This document shows, piece after piece, positions 1 through 9,077 of a stretch of DNA of 51,123 bases; the stretch's first letter is position 1, and every line of letters begins with the position of its first letter. Origin of the DNA: Deltaproteobacteria bacterium (GTDB taxonomy: Bacteria > Myxococcota_A > UBA796 > SXON01). The notes beneath the pieces were generated by a model. The model ran no database searches. It saw only the letters and a program-made list of their open reading frames with translations, and was not told the origin of the DNA. The stretch lies in the NCBI GenBank assembly GCA_947490345.1, contig CANLGL010000034.1, forward strand, positions 1-51,123, written 5' to 3'. Both the position numbers and the translations under genes were made by a program.

Positions 1-198
1 ATCGTGTGGGGCACCCCCGTCGCCTTGGAGGCCGCTCCCGTGCTTGGCAACCGCAAGCTCACCCTCCCGTGGTGGTCCACCGACCCGACCAAGTTCAGCC
101 GCGGCATCCGCGTCATCGTCATCGTCACCCAGGACGCTGTCGGCACCATTCAAATGGCCAACGTCACCGTCATCACCGACCTGCAGTTGCGGTCGTAG
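1..198 (+). CDS. C-terminal end of an unidentified protein (5' partial)
   Basis: The reading frame is already open at base 1, so the gene begins outside the window. The visible 65 residues are rich in beta-branched residues (a stretch reading RVIVIVTQDAVG and then NVTVITDLQLRS) and look like beta-strands of a soluble domain. No motif identifies a family. A 49-codon ORF follows after 9 nt on the same strand, so this may be the end of an operon. Function unknown. Confidence 0.55.
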   Translation: MVWGTPVALEAAPVLGNRKLTLPWWSTDPTKFSRGIRVIVIVTQDAVGTIQMANVTVITDLQLRS

Positions 199-207
199 GG
201 GGCTCGA

Positions 208-357
208 ATGATGCTGCTCGACAACCCGAACGGCGCTCTTGCATTTCTCGGCCGCACGAGCGGCAAGATCGAAGGCAGGGTCGTGATCCCGACCGACGAG
301 CCCGAGGATCCACTGATCGATCCGTGTACGGAGGTAGACTGCGTCGCGCTACAATAA
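208..357 (+). CDS. Small protein of unknown function, 49 aa
   Basis: The ORF opens with two consecutive ATG codons (208 and 211), starts 9 nt after the stop of the preceding frame and ends in TAA. The composition is protein-like: a hydrophobic start with LLDNPNGALAFLG, then an acidic Pro-rich part (TDEPEDPLIDP) with two Cys near the end. There is no strong ribosome binding site, only a G-run upstream. No family is recognised; the support is its position directly behind another gene and the absence of a competing frame. Confidence 0.35.
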   Translation: MMLLDNPNGALAFLGRTSGKIEGRVVIPTDEPEDPLIDPCTEVDCVALQ

Positions 358-367
358 CCATGGCGCA

Positions 368-742
368 GTGGGAACAGTGTTGCGCGTGACGTTCCTCCTT
401 GCCTTGGCGGCCTGCGCCGCCCCCGAGGACTGCCTGGATACCCTGTCGCGCCAGTGGCAGCTGGCCGCCGAAGTGGCGCAGGTGTGCCCCTCGCCCGGTG
501 GGACGCCGGAAGGCGATTTTCGGGCAGCCAGAGTCGAGTTGGCGAAGGTGGCGGTCACCACCGCCAGCGTCGAGGTGGCCTTCGCCGGCGGCGATCGGCG
601 GGCGCGTCCGGAACACCAAGGCGCGCGCGCCGAACTTGCCGCGAGTATTTCGCGCCTGGCAGCGGCCGTCCGGCAGGTTCGGGTCGTCGCCCCCGAGTGC
701 GCATTCTCGCTACCCGCGACCTCCGAGTGTCCTCCGACATAG
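368..742 (+). CDS. Small putative lipoprotein, 124 aa
   Basis: The N-terminus has one Arg, a hydrophobic run (VTFLLALAAC) and a lipobox-like LAAC, so the protein should be exported and lipidated at the Cys near residue 16. The mature part is Ala/Arg/Glu-rich and probably helical, with three further Cys. GTG at 368 is used here; GTG 377 and TTG 380 are in-frame alternatives that would keep the signal. A TACAAT hexamer at 350-355 could be a -10 element. No family is recognised. Gene and lipoprotein type are likely, function unknown. Confidence 0.55.
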   Translation: MGTVLRVTFLLALAACAAPEDCLDTLSRQWQLAAEVAQVCPSPGGTPEGDFRAARVELAKVAVTTASVEVAFAGGDRRARPEHQGARAELAASISRLAAAVRQVRVVAPECAFSLPATSECPPT

Positions 743-807
743 GGAATCCTCGCAGTGCGCCTTGACCTCGTGCAGCGCCGCGATCGGCTGGTGGAACCGG
801 TGTCCGG

Positions 808-2019
808 CTACGCTTCTGCCAGCGCTGACGGCCGCTCCCCCCCCACAATCCGCGCGATCACCAGGTCGCCCGCGACGTTGACGGTGGTGCGGCACATGTC
901 CAGGAGCCGATCGACCCCCACCAGCACCGCCACCGCTTCCGCTGGGACACCAAACGAACCCACCACCGCCGCGATCACCGGGATCGACGCGGCAGGAACT
1001 CCCGCCGTACCCACCCCCGCGAGCACGCTGACGCCAGCCACCAGCGCTTGCTGCCCGAGGGTCAGGTCCACGCCGTAGAGCTGGCAGATGAACAAGATGG
1101 CCACGCCCTCATAGAGCGCGGTGCCGTTCTGATTGGCGCTGGCGCCGACGGTCAGGATGAAGCGGCCGGTCTCGCGCGGGATGCGCAGCCCTTCGTCGGC
1201 CACGCGCAGCGTCGTGGGCAGGGTCGCGGCGCTCGACGCGGTGGCAAAGGCCATCGCCAGCGCCGGGCGGATGGCGCGGAAGAACGCCAACGGGTTTGCG
1301 TTGCTCAAAAGCCGCAAGACCAGCGGGTAGACCACCAGCGCCTGGAGTCCCAACGCCAGGCCAGCGACCAGCGCAAAACGCGCCACCGGCAAGAGCGCCG
1401 CGAGTCCGCCCTTGGCCACGGCCATCCAGGCCATCGCGGCCACGCCCAGCGGGGCCAACGTCATCACCATCCCGACGCCCGCCGCGCACACGTCGAAGAC
1501 GCCCTGGACTCCCTCTTGAAGGCCGCGCGCCGCCGGCGTCTCGGTACGGCGCAGCGCAAGCCCGGCGAGCACGGCGAAGACCAGGATCGGCACCATGTTG
1601 CGATCGGTGGCGGCCAGGAAGGGGTTGGCGGGAAAGATCTCGATCACCGCCTGGACGGCGTCGGTGGTGGCCGGGGTGACCGCGCCGGCAGCGGGCAGGG
1701 TTTTCGGGTCGATCCCCTCCCCTGGACGCACCAGTTGGACCAGCGTGATGCCGATGGCGACAGCCACGCTCGTCAGCCCGAGCGTCAGCGCCAGAAGACG
1801 CCACCCCGTGCCCAGCAGCGAGCCGGGCCGCAGCTCGGCGACCGCGAGCACCAGCGCGGAGATCGCCAAGGGCAACACGAGGCACAACAAGAGGCGCATG
1901 AAGATCGCGCCGATCGGCTCGACGAGCCAGCGGAGCTCCATCGCGGTGGGACCGAGCGCGGCGGCGGCGAGCGCGCCGAAGGCGAGGCCGACGAGGATGC
2001 GGAGGGCGAGGCGTTCCAT
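808..2019 (-). CDS. Dicarboxylate/amino acid:cation symporter (DAACS/SDF family)
   Basis: Predicted inner-membrane secondary transporter of 403 residues, which in this family takes up dicarboxylates or acidic amino acids with Na+ or H+. The two family hallmarks are present: the Ser-rich re-entrant loop (ATASSAATLPTTL) and the NQNGTALYEG version of the NMDGT motif, followed by a Gly-rich GVGTAGVPAASIP segment. Hydrophobic helices run through the whole protein. ATG at 2019 is chosen because the product then begins MERLALRILVGLAFG, a typical first helix; the frame is open further upstream but that part is Arg/Pro-rich and non-family. It is divergent from the glycan operon. Substrate cannot be told. 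A second, distant family member lies at 38.9-40.2 kb. Confidence 0.9.
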   Translation of the reverse strand: MERLALRILVGLAFGALAAAALGPTAMELRWLVEPIGAIFMRLLLCLVLPLAISALVLAVAELRPGSLLGTGWRLLALTLGLTSVAVAIGITLVQLVRPGEGIDPKTLPAAGAVTPATTDAVQAVIEIFPANPFLAATDRNMVPILVFAVLAGLALRRTETPAARGLQEGVQGVFDVCAAGVGMVMTLAPLGVAAMAWMAVAKGGLAALLPVARFALVAGLALGLQALVVYPLVLRLLSNANPLAFFRAIRPALAMAFATASSAATLPTTLRVADEGLRIPRETGRFILTVGASANQNGTALYEGVAILFICQLYGVDLTLGQQALVAGVSVLAGVGTAGVPAASIPVIAAVVGSFGVPAEAVAVLVGVDRLLDMCRTTVNVAGDLVIARIVGGERPSALAEA

Positions 2020-2099
2020 GGGGCGCAGTGTGGCACACCAATCCGCTATGATCTCCCCCACCCGCCGAGCACCCGATCGCGCCCCCCGCTGCAGCTCCC

Positions 2100-3074
2100 G
2101 TGTTCTTGTCCATCGTCGTGGTGGTGCGGGACGCCGCGGGGCCACTGACCGACGACCTCACGACGCTCAGCGCCACCCTCCGTACGCTCGTCGCCGACTA
2201 CGAGATCGTCGTGGTGGACAACGCCTCGCGGGACGACACGGTGGAGCGTCTGCGCGCACTGACGCTGGAGGGCGGGCTCCCCAATCTCCAGATTCTGGCG
2301 CTGACCAGCCCCGTCGACGCGGACACCGCAGTCTGGGTGGGCCTCGACAACGCCATCGGCGACTTCGTCGCGGTCTACGACCCCGCAACGGACGCTGCGG
2401 ACGCGCTCGCAGCGATGTTGGAGCGCGCGCGCGCCGGCGCCGACGTGGTCTTCGCGGTCAACGAGGCCCGACCGGCTGCGGGGATGCTGTACCGCGCGTT
2501 GGGGGGCGGCTTCGCGCTCTTGTACGCCCTGTTCCACGGGGTCCGCTTCGTCTCGGACGCCCCAGCGTTTCGGATGGTGTCGCGCAGCGTCGTCAACCTC
2601 GTCCTGAAGCACCCGACCCCCGCGTTCACGTGGCGCCAGCTTGCGCAATTGGCGGGTTTTGCCCAGGCCCATGTGCGGTACCGCTCAGCACCCCGGGGCG
2701 CGCCGCCCCGGAGCCTCGGGGTCAGCATCGACCGCGGCTTGCGCCTGTTGGTGTCCACGACGCGAGCCCCGCTGCGCAGTGTCACCTGGCTGTCCACCGT
2801 CGCCGCCTCGCTCAATGTATTGTATTCGGGGTACGTCATCGCGGTGTACCTACTCAAGGACGACGTCGCGCCGGGATGGACGACACTGTCCTTGCAGACC
2901 TCGGGGATGTTCTTCCTGATCTCGCTGATCCTGCTCGTGCTGGGGGAGTATGTCCTTCAGTTGACGTCAGCGCTGCGGACGGGGCCGACGTGGCACGTGG
3001 CGCGGGAATTCACCAGCGCCAGCATGGTGCGCCAGCGCCAACTCAACGTCGTGGACGCGCCGGATGGGGCCTGA
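2100..3074 (+). CDS. GT2 glycosyltransferase with C-terminal membrane helices (GtrB/DPM-like)
   Basis: 324 residues. The N-terminal part is a GT-A fold: LSIVVVVRD followed by the nucleotide-sugar binding stretch YEIVVVDNASRDDT (about residues 37-51) and a GDFVAVYDPATD segment at the usual DxD place. The C-terminus has two hydrophobic helices ending in LGEYVLQLTSALRTGPTWHVARE, which parallels the GEYLGRIY...RP tail of GtrB/ArnC-type enzymes that load a sugar onto polyprenyl phosphate at the inner membrane. GTG is the start. It is the first gene of five overlapping genes. A TATGAT hexamer at 2047-2052 is a possible -10. Donor sugar and acceptor are inferred only by family. Confidence 0.85.
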   Translation: MFLSIVVVVRDAAGPLTDDLTTLSATLRTLVADYEIVVVDNASRDDTVERLRALTLEGGLPNLQILALTSPVDADTAVWVGLDNAIGDFVAVYDPATDAADALAAMLERARAGADVVFAVNEARPAAGMLYRALGGGFALLYALFHGVRFVSDAPAFRMVSRSVVNLVLKHPTPAFTWRQLAQLAGFAQAHVRYRSAPRGAPPRSLGVSIDRGLRLLVSTTRAPLRSVTWLSTVAASLNVLYSGYVIAVYLLKDDVAPGWTTLSLQTSGMFFLISLILLVLGEYVLQLTSALRTGPTWHVAREFTSASMVRQRQLNVVDAPDGA

Positions 3075-4176
3075 GCCGGTGTGGGACGCGGCGGTGGTGG
3101 GCGGCGGCATCTATGGGGCCAGCATCGCCGTCTATCTCCGGAAACGCCGCGGCGTGAAGCGGGTGCTGCTTGTGGAGCGTGAACCGGCGCCGATGCAGCG
3201 CGCGTCGTTGCGCAACCAGGCGCGGATCCACGCCGGCTACCACTACCCCCGCAGCCTCACCACCAGCGCCCGAAGCCTCCAGAACGTGGCGCGTTTCCTC
3301 GAGACCCACCCGTCCGCGCTCCGCCGCGACATCGTCAGTATCTATGCGATCGCGGCCGCGCAGTCCAAGACGAACACGCGGCAGTTCGTACGATCCTGTC
3401 GAGAGATCGGCGCACCGCTGAAAGAGGCTCGTCCGGAGTTCGCGGCCCTTTTCGAGCCGGGCCAGGTCGAGTCGGTCTTCGAGGTGGAGGAGTCGGTCAT
3501 GGACCTCGGAGCGCTCTCCCGCTCGGTGAGTGCGGCGCTGGCCGAAGCGGGCGTCGAGCTGCAGCTCCAAAGCGAGGTGCGCGCGCTTACTCGGGTTTCT
3601 CCGCATGGAATCGCGTTGGACATCGAGGGGTCGGCGGGAGCCCGGCGAGTCGAAGCCCGGCACGTCTTCAACTGTACCTACAGCGCGCTCGGGCGGCTGG
3701 CCGGTCCCGCCACCGCGGCCGGCTTGCGACACGAGCTGGCGGAGTTGGCGATCGTTTCAGCGCCGGCGGCGCTCTCTGGGGTGGCGCTCACGGTCATGGA
3801 TGGGCCGTACTTCTCGATTGTGCCCCACGACGAGGGCCTCCACACCCTGTCACACGTTCGCTACACGCCCCACTTGAGTTGGCGCGAAGACGCCGCGATC
3901 TCGCCGGCGGCGCGGCTGGCGGCGTACCGCGGTGACTCCCGCTTCGAGCGGATGATCCGCGCCGCGGCTCGCTTTGTGCCGGTGCTCGCCCAGACCCGGC
4001 AGGTGGGGTCGATCTTCGAGGTGAAGACGGTGCTCCAGGCCAACGAAGTGGACGACGGCCGGCCGATCCTGCTCGAGCGCAGCGCCGAGCTCCCCGGCTT
4101 GTACTCCATCCTCGGCGGCAAGATCGACAACGTCGTCGATGTGTTGGACCGCCTCGACGCCGAGGCGCTGTCATGA
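3064..4176 (+). CDS. FAD-dependent oxidoreductase (DAO-type)
   Basis: 370 residues. The N-terminus carries the FAD dinucleotide fold AAVVGGGIYGASIA (GxGxxG at residues 13-18) and an acidic residue at the end of the second strand (LLVERE), as in D-amino-acid oxidase/glycerol-3-phosphate dehydrogenase relatives. A conserved-looking RNQARIHAGYHYPRS follows. The C-terminal part (GKIDNVVDVLDRLD) resembles the last FAD-contacting segment. The start overlaps the upstream gene by 11 nt and the stop overlaps the next start as ATGA, so it is translationally coupled within the glycan locus. It may oxidise a sugar or lipid-linked intermediate; the substrate is not deducible. Confidence 0.82.
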   Translation: MGPEPVWDAAVVGGGIYGASIAVYLRKRRGVKRVLLVEREPAPMQRASLRNQARIHAGYHYPRSLTTSARSLQNVARFLETHPSALRRDIVSIYAIAAAQSKTNTRQFVRSCREIGAPLKEARPEFAALFEPGQVESVFEVEESVMDLGALSRSVSAALAEAGVELQLQSEVRALTRVSPHGIALDIEGSAGARRVEARHVFNCTYSALGRLAGPATAAGLRHELAELAIVSAPAALSGVALTVMDGPYFSIVPHDEGLHTLSHVRYTPHLSWREDAAISPAARLAAYRGDSRFERMIRAAARFVPVLAQTRQVGSIFEVKTVLQANEVDDGRPILLERSAELPGLYSILGGKIDNVVDVLDRLDAEALS

Positions 4177-4904
4177 ACGCGCTCATCGGTTGGAGCGGCT
4201 TCGTCGGCTCGACCCTACGGAAACAGGCATCGTTTGCTCGTGAGTTCCGCTCTACAGACGTCGAGGGTCTTGCTGCGGAAGCGTACGATTGTGTGGTCTG
4301 CGCGGGCGCGCCCGGGGCAAAGTGGCTGGCCAACCGCGAGCCCGACGCCGACCGTGGCAGCCTCGCCCGGTTGACCGCGGCCCTGGGCGGACTCCGCTGC
4401 CGCCGCTTCGTCCTCATCAGCACCGTCGATGTGTTTGATACCCCCCGCGACGTCGACGAAACCTCGCTCGTAGAGCCGGCCCGGCACCCCTACGGCCGCC
4501 ATCGGTGGGAGCTGGAAGGCTTCGTCCGCGGCCGCTTTCCGAATTCGCTGGTGGTGCGGCTCCCCGGGCTTGTGGGGCCGGGGCTGCGCAAGAACGCGCT
4601 CTTCGACCTGCTCAACCGGCATGAGCTGGACAAGCTCGACGGGGCCGCGGTGCATCAGTTCTACCCGATGGACCGGCTGTGGAGCGACATCCAGCTTGCC
4701 TTGGCCAGGGGCCTTCGATTGGTGCATCTAGTCGCTGAGCCGGTCCGGCTCGATGACGTCGCGCCGGTCTTCGGGGTCACGCTCGCCGCGAAGGGCCCGT
4801 CTGTCCACTACGACGTCCGCAGCGTCCACGGCGCGGTTTCGCGACAAGAATCGATGGCGGCCATCGAGGCCTACGCCCGCACCGAACTCCGGACGCGGGC
4901 ATGA
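4173..4904 (+). CDS. NAD(P)-dependent epimerase/dehydratase-like Rossmann protein
   Basis: 243 residues. It begins with MNALIGWSGFVGSTL, a short Rossmann GxxGFxG nucleotide site, then a FVLISTVDVF strand-4 Ser/Thr segment and YGRHRWELE, which matches the YxxxK position of extended SDRs but with Arg in place of the catalytic Lys. RLPGLVGPGLRKN fits the substrate-binding part of this family. The protein is shorter than typical sugar epimerases (about 300-340). The Lys-to-Arg change suggests altered or lost catalysis. ATGA overlaps at both ends place it inside the coupled operon. It probably acts on the same nucleotide sugar or glycan as its neighbours (inference). Confidence 0.75.
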   Translation: MNALIGWSGFVGSTLRKQASFAREFRSTDVEGLAAEAYDCVVCAGAPGAKWLANREPDADRGSLARLTAALGGLRCRRFVLISTVDVFDTPRDVDETSLVEPARHPYGRHRWELEGFVRGRFPNSLVVRLPGLVGPGLRKNALFDLLNRHELDKLDGAAVHQFYPMDRLWSDIQLALARGLRLVHLVAEPVRLDDVAPVFGVTLAAKGPSVHYDVRSVHGAVSRQESMAAIEAYARTELRTRA

Positions 4905-5707
4905 AGGTCGGGATCTCGAACCTCGCGTGGGCGGCAGGCGACGACGCACTGATCGCGCCGGTGCTCGTCGCCGCCGGGGTCAGCTCGATCGACGTAGCGC
5001 CGGGCAAGTACGCTGCCGAGCCCGGATGGCCCGGCGCCGCGCGGCGCGTCCGTGAGCGATGGGCCGACCGAGGGATCGGCATCGAGGCCGTGCAATCGTT
5101 GTTCTACGGGCATCCCGAGCTCGACATCTTCAACTCACCCGGCCCGATGCTCGCGCACCTCGCCGGGGTGCTGGACGTCGCCGCGGAGCTGGGCGCCACC
5201 AAGCTCGTCTTCGGCTCGCCCGCCAATCGTCGGCCGCGCGCGCGCCCTTTCGCCGAAGCCTGGGACCTGGCGCTGCAGTTTCTGCACCACGCCGGCGAGT
5301 TGGCAGCCGCGCGTAGCTGCGTTCTGTGCGTCGAGGCCGCTCCGGTCGCCTACGGGGGTGCGTTTGCGGTCACGACGGAGGAAGCGGCCCGCTGGGTCGC
5401 CGCCGCCGGCCATCGGGCGGTGCGGCTTCAGTTGGACCTCGGCATCGCCAGCCTGTGCGGGGAACCCGTGGACGCGCTGCTGACCGCGCACTCCCCCCTC
5501 GTGGGCCACGTCCACCTGAGCGAACCGCAGCTCCGCACCCTCGGCGATGGCGCCACCGACCACGAGGCAGGCGCACGGGCGCTCCATCGAACCATTCCGG
5601 ATGTTTCCACCAGCATTGAGATGCTCCCACAACCAGGTGGGGACTGTGTGACAGACGTGGCGCGTGCGCTTCAGCTGGCGATGGCCCGATACGGCTTCCC
5701 GGCATGA
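4901..5707 (+). CDS. Sugar phosphate isomerase/epimerase-like TIM-barrel protein
   Basis: 268 residues, in the xylose isomerase-like TIM-barrel superfamily (AP endonuclease family 2 fold). The order of beta-strands is visible: VGISNLAW at the start, SSIDVAPGKY, IEAVQSLFYG, ATKLVFGSPANRR, VLCVEAAP with the Glu metal ligand, LQLDLGIASL with Asp, and VGHVHLSEPQ with the His metal site. These match the metal-ligand positions of the superfamily. ATGA overlaps join it to the genes on both sides. With a Rossmann protein and an oxidoreductase next door it suggests sugar conversion feeding glycosyl transfer. The substrate is unknown. Confidence 0.8.
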   Translation: MKVGISNLAWAAGDDALIAPVLVAAGVSSIDVAPGKYAAEPGWPGAARRVRERWADRGIGIEAVQSLFYGHPELDIFNSPGPMLAHLAGVLDVAAELGATKLVFGSPANRRPRARPFAEAWDLALQFLHHAGELAAARSCVLCVEAAPVAYGGAFAVTTEEAARWVAAAGHRAVRLQLDLGIASLCGEPVDALLTAHSPLVGHVHLSEPQLRTLGDGATDHEAGARALHRTIPDVSTSIEMLPQPGGDCVTDVARALQLAMARYGFPA

Positions 5708-8046
5708 TCGACGTCCCCGCCCACGAGGTCCGTTTCTGGAACGGCCGCCGTCACCCCTACTGCGTCGTGATTCCCGTCATCGACGAGGGCGAGCGCCTCC
5801 ATCGCCTGCTCGGGCACATCGCCCAACTGGGGATCACCGACGTCGCCGACGTGATTGTGGTCGATGGCGGGAGCGCAGACGGCTCCACCGCGGACGCCAG
5901 CTTGCGACCGCTCGGCGTCCGTGGCTCCCTGCTTCGCCTGGCACCCGGTGGGCTCGGCACGCAACTGCGCATCGCGTACGCCTTCGCCATGAACCACGGC
6001 TACGAAGGCGCGGTCACCATCGACGGAAACGACAAGGACGACCCCGAGGGCATCCCGCGCATCGTCGCCGCGCTCAGGGACGGGCACGACCTGGTCCAGG
6101 CGTCGCGCTTCTTGCCGGGCGGACGCGCGGAGAACACCCCCATCGCACGTTGGCTGGCGATTCGGGCCGTGCACGCACCGCTGTTGCGTTGGGCGTCGGG
6201 CTTCCCCTGGACCGACACGACCCAAGGCTTTCGCGGCTACAGCCGCCGGCTGTTGCTGGACCCGCGTTTGGCGCTTTTTCGCGCGGAATTTGAAGACTAC
6301 GAGCTGCTCCCCTATGTGTCCTTCGCGGCGCCGCACCTCGGGTTCCGTTGTGTCGAGGTCCCGACGCGGCGGGTATACCCGGCAGGGGCGGTTCCGACGC
6401 GTATCCGCAGCCTCCGGTCGCACGTCGAGGTGCTGGTTGCGCTCGTCCGCGCCTGCACTGGACGGTTCGGTCCCGTGGGACCCGGTCCCACGCTGACCCG
6501 CGGCGCACCGAGGCCGGCGCTCTGGGCCGACGCGCTCCTCGTCACCCTTCTCGTCGCGCTCGGCCTCACCCAGTGGCTCCCCGACGGCCTCCCGGGATGG
6601 CTGACCCCCCAGGACCAGCTCATCGACGGCCTCGACGCCGGGGAGTGGGCCGACCAGGCGCGGGCCTACAACGCCGGCCGACTCGGTGACTTGGATGGCC
6701 ACCGAATGCCAACGTGGACGCTCCTGTCGGGCCTCTTGGCCGGCCTCGGCGTGCCCGTCGCTGGGCACATGGTCAACCATCTCCTTCAGGTGGTGCTGGC
6801 ACCCGTCGTCTATGGCCTGGGGCGCGCGTGGGGGATGGGACGGGACGCGTCCATGGTCGCTGGTGCGCTGGTTGCGGCAAACGCCATCCTGATTCTGGCC
6901 TCGCGTCGCTTTGGCGTGGATCCGACCGTGACCACGATGCTACCGCTCTGTCTGCTGGCCGCGCACGCAGTACGCTTACGATGGTGGCTGAGTGCGCTGG
7001 CCGGAGCGGCGGCGGCGCTGTGCGCGGCGTCCCACTTCACCACTCTCGCCTACCCGGTGCCGGCGGCGCTCAGCGTGCTGATCGTGGCGGCCCGCGGCGA
7101 CCGACTCCGCGCGCTGGCCGGATTCGTCGTCGGACTGGCGCTGACCTGGGCGGCGCTTTTTCAAGTCTTCCCCTGGATTGGCGTGAGCCAGCTCCTGGCA
7201 GGCGTGGCGGAGTCGGCCTCCCACGAGGCGGCTGGCGTCCCGGGAATGCCCGACTGGCAGAGCCTCCTGTCCCGCGCGCTGCAGGCCGCGCGGACCCAGC
7301 TCGGCGGCTCGTTGGTGGTCTACGTGGGGCGCTTCCACGCCTCGGCGCCACCGGCGCTCCTGATCGCCGCGCTGCTGGTGCTCGGGGTCAGCGGTGTGGG
7401 CCTGGACCGCGGCGGGCCGAGGCGCGCGGGCGCGGGAACCCCCGCCTGGCTCGGCGGCGTCGTGTTGTTGATGGCGCTTGCACCGCTGCCGGTCCTGCTC
7501 AGCATGCGGGCGGCGCACCGGTACACGGACAACGCGCTGCCGATCGCGATCTTGCTCGCAGCGCGCGGCGTGGCGGTGATCCTGGCCGCCCTGCCCACGC
7601 GTTGGGGTCAAGTGCCCGCCGCTGCCCTGGCGACGATGTTGACGCTCTGGGCCGTCCGCCCCGCCGCCGGCGGCATCCCGCCCTCTGGACTGGAGACGGC
7701 GCTCATCGAACGCGACGTCGGCGCGCTCCTGTCCGAGCACGTGCCAACTGGGGGCTGCGTCGTCTCGCCGATGCGCGAGGCCGTCGCCTACGCCGATGTC
7801 ACCTTCGTCCGCATCGGCTGTCCTGACGCCCCGACGGAGAGCGCGTTTCGGAGCTGCCTCGCCAGCCTACGTTGGCAGTGCGCGGGGCAGGACACCTTGC
7901 ATTGGGTGGTGTTCGAGCAGACCCCGCTGGACGAGCGCCACGCCGCGCTCAAGGCGATGGACGAGTGGGCGGTGGCAGGCTTCCCGGTGGTCGCGGAGTA
8001 TCGCACCCATGCGATCCAAGTTTCGGTGGTGGAGCTGCCGCTGTAG
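5704..8046 (+). CDS. Fusion of GT2 glycosyltransferase and multi-helix GT-C-like membrane domain
   Basis: 780 residues. Residues about 15-245 are a polyprenyl-phosphate-mannose-synthase-like GT2 domain: CVVIPVIDEGERL, VIVVDGGSADGST, TIDGNDKDDPEG (DxD region) and QASRFLPGG. A short linker leads to about ten hydrophobic helices (about 270-640) preceded by DAGEWADQARAYNAG, the kind of Asp-bearing first loop seen in GT-C (GT39/83-like) transferases. A soluble, Cys-containing C-terminus closes the protein. The architecture suggests one polypeptide that makes a polyprenyl-linked sugar and then uses it on the periplasmic face (inference). It is coupled by ATGA to the isomerase-like gene. Its TAG abuts the stop of the convergent hydrolase gene with no gap. 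Confidence 0.82.
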   Translation: MIDVPAHEVRFWNGRRHPYCVVIPVIDEGERLHRLLGHIAQLGITDVADVIVVDGGSADGSTADASLRPLGVRGSLLRLAPGGLGTQLRIAYAFAMNHGYEGAVTIDGNDKDDPEGIPRIVAALRDGHDLVQASRFLPGGRAENTPIARWLAIRAVHAPLLRWASGFPWTDTTQGFRGYSRRLLLDPRLALFRAEFEDYELLPYVSFAAPHLGFRCVEVPTRRVYPAGAVPTRIRSLRSHVEVLVALVRACTGRFGPVGPGPTLTRGAPRPALWADALLVTLLVALGLTQWLPDGLPGWLTPQDQLIDGLDAGEWADQARAYNAGRLGDLDGHRMPTWTLLSGLLAGLGVPVAGHMVNHLLQVVLAPVVYGLGRAWGMGRDASMVAGALVAANAILILASRRFGVDPTVTTMLPLCLLAAHAVRLRWWLSALAGAAAALCAASHFTTLAYPVPAALSVLIVAARGDRLRALAGFVVGLALTWAALFQVFPWIGVSQLLAGVAESASHEAAGVPGMPDWQSLLSRALQAARTQLGGSLVVYVGRFHASAPPALLIAALLVLGVSGVGLDRGGPRRAGAGTPAWLGGVVLLMALAPLPVLLSMRAAHRYTDNALPIAILLAARGVAVILAALPTRWGQVPAAALATMLTLWAVRPAAGGIPPSGLETALIERDVGALLSEHVPTGGCVVSPMREAVAYADVTFVRIGCPDAPTESAFRSCLASLRWQCAGQDTLHWVVFEQTPLDERHAALKAMDEWAVAGFPVVAEYRTHAIQVSVVELPL

Positions 8047-9027
8047 TCAAGGTTCGTCGAACTCCTCCAACCACCACGTCGCAATCGCCCGCGCCGCAAC
8101 CCGCTCTCCCTCTCGATTCGGGTGGATGAAATCACTCGGACTGTCGCGATGTTCGACCATCGGACCGGCGGACTCGAACGAAGGTCGAAGGTCGAGGAAG
8201 GGAATGCCGGACTCGGCCAGCAGCTCCCGCATCGCCATCTCGTCCAATAACGCCGGCGGCGCATCGCTCGGATAAAACAGGGGGAAGAGGAAGGCTCCAA
8301 TGGCTGGGGCTTCGTCTCGGAAGCCGGCAAGGCAACCCGCGGTGTGTTCGCGCCCCGAACGCGCGCCCTCCAATGGAACACGAGGCAGAAAACTCATCGC
8401 CCCGACGGTCAACAACCGCGAGCCCAACACCCACGTCGGGAATTCGACCGCTTCGTTCCCGCTAAAGTAGGTGGTCCATCCCCCACTTCGGGCCAGAACT
8501 GGCGACCCCTGCACGTCGTTGGCGCAGGCCTGGAGCAGCACCACGTCGGGCGCAAACGCGGCCACGCGCTCCCGAAACATCGAGAGTTCCTGACAGGTGT
8601 TGTACCCCGGCACCCCGTAGGTGCGCAGCTGCACGGAGCGCGCCCACCCCGCCGAAAACGCCTCGGCGAGCGTGGTCGGCCAGAGCGTGAAGGTGCTCAG
8701 CGAGTCGCCCACCACCATCACCTTCACGGGGACTCCCTGGGCGCCCGCGGCATAGTCCCGGGCGCCTTCAGCGTTGGTGCCGCAGGTCCCTGGGATGGGC
8801 TCATACCCACGCGTCAGCGACGGTCGCACACATCCCGGCCGATTTCCCGCCCCGGCGAGCGCGAAATTCTCGTCGCCGAACGTGCTCGGAAACACACGCG
8901 CCACCCCCTCGCCGATGCACAGCCCCGCCGCCAGCCCGACGCTCAGCAGCACCGCGCGTCCTGTAGGAGTCGACGATCGAGCCACGCCGCTCAGGTTAGC
9001 TTCTCCACCTGGCCTACGACCGCCCAT
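8047..9027 (-). CDS. Membrane-anchored SGNH/GDSL-type hydrolase
   Basis: 326 residues. A hydrophobic N-terminal segment (GRAVLLSVGLAAGLCIGEGV) should anchor or export the protein. The SGNH signature follows: VMVVGDSLS with the nucleophile Ser in block I, LQACANDV as the GxND-type block III, and SDFIHPN with the Asp-x-x-His pair in block V. Such enzymes remove or transfer acyl groups, often on surface polysaccharides, which fits the glycan neighbours. ATG at 9027 is used; GTG at 8985 would give a shorter and perhaps more natural start (MARSSTPTGR). It lies opposite to the surrounding glycan genes. Substrate unknown. Confidence 0.8.
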   Translation of the reverse strand: MGGRRPGGEANLSGVARSSTPTGRAVLLSVGLAAGLCIGEGVARVFPSTFGDENFALAGAGNRPGCVRPSLTRGYEPIPGTCGTNAEGARDYAAGAQGVPVKVMVVGDSLSTFTLWPTTLAEAFSAGWARSVQLRTYGVPGYNTCQELSMFRERVAAFAPDVVLLQACANDVQGSPVLARSGGWTTYFSGNEAVEFPTWVLGSRLLTVGAMSFLPRVPLEGARSGREHTAGCLAGFRDEAPAIGAFLFPLFYPSDAPPALLDEMAMRELLAESGIPFLDLRPSFESAGPMVEHRDSPSDFIHPNREGERVAARAIATWWLEEFDEP

Positions 9028-9077
9028 CCGCCTTTTCCGACCTCGGCAGCGACCCGTCGCGCCAGTTCCTCATCCCG

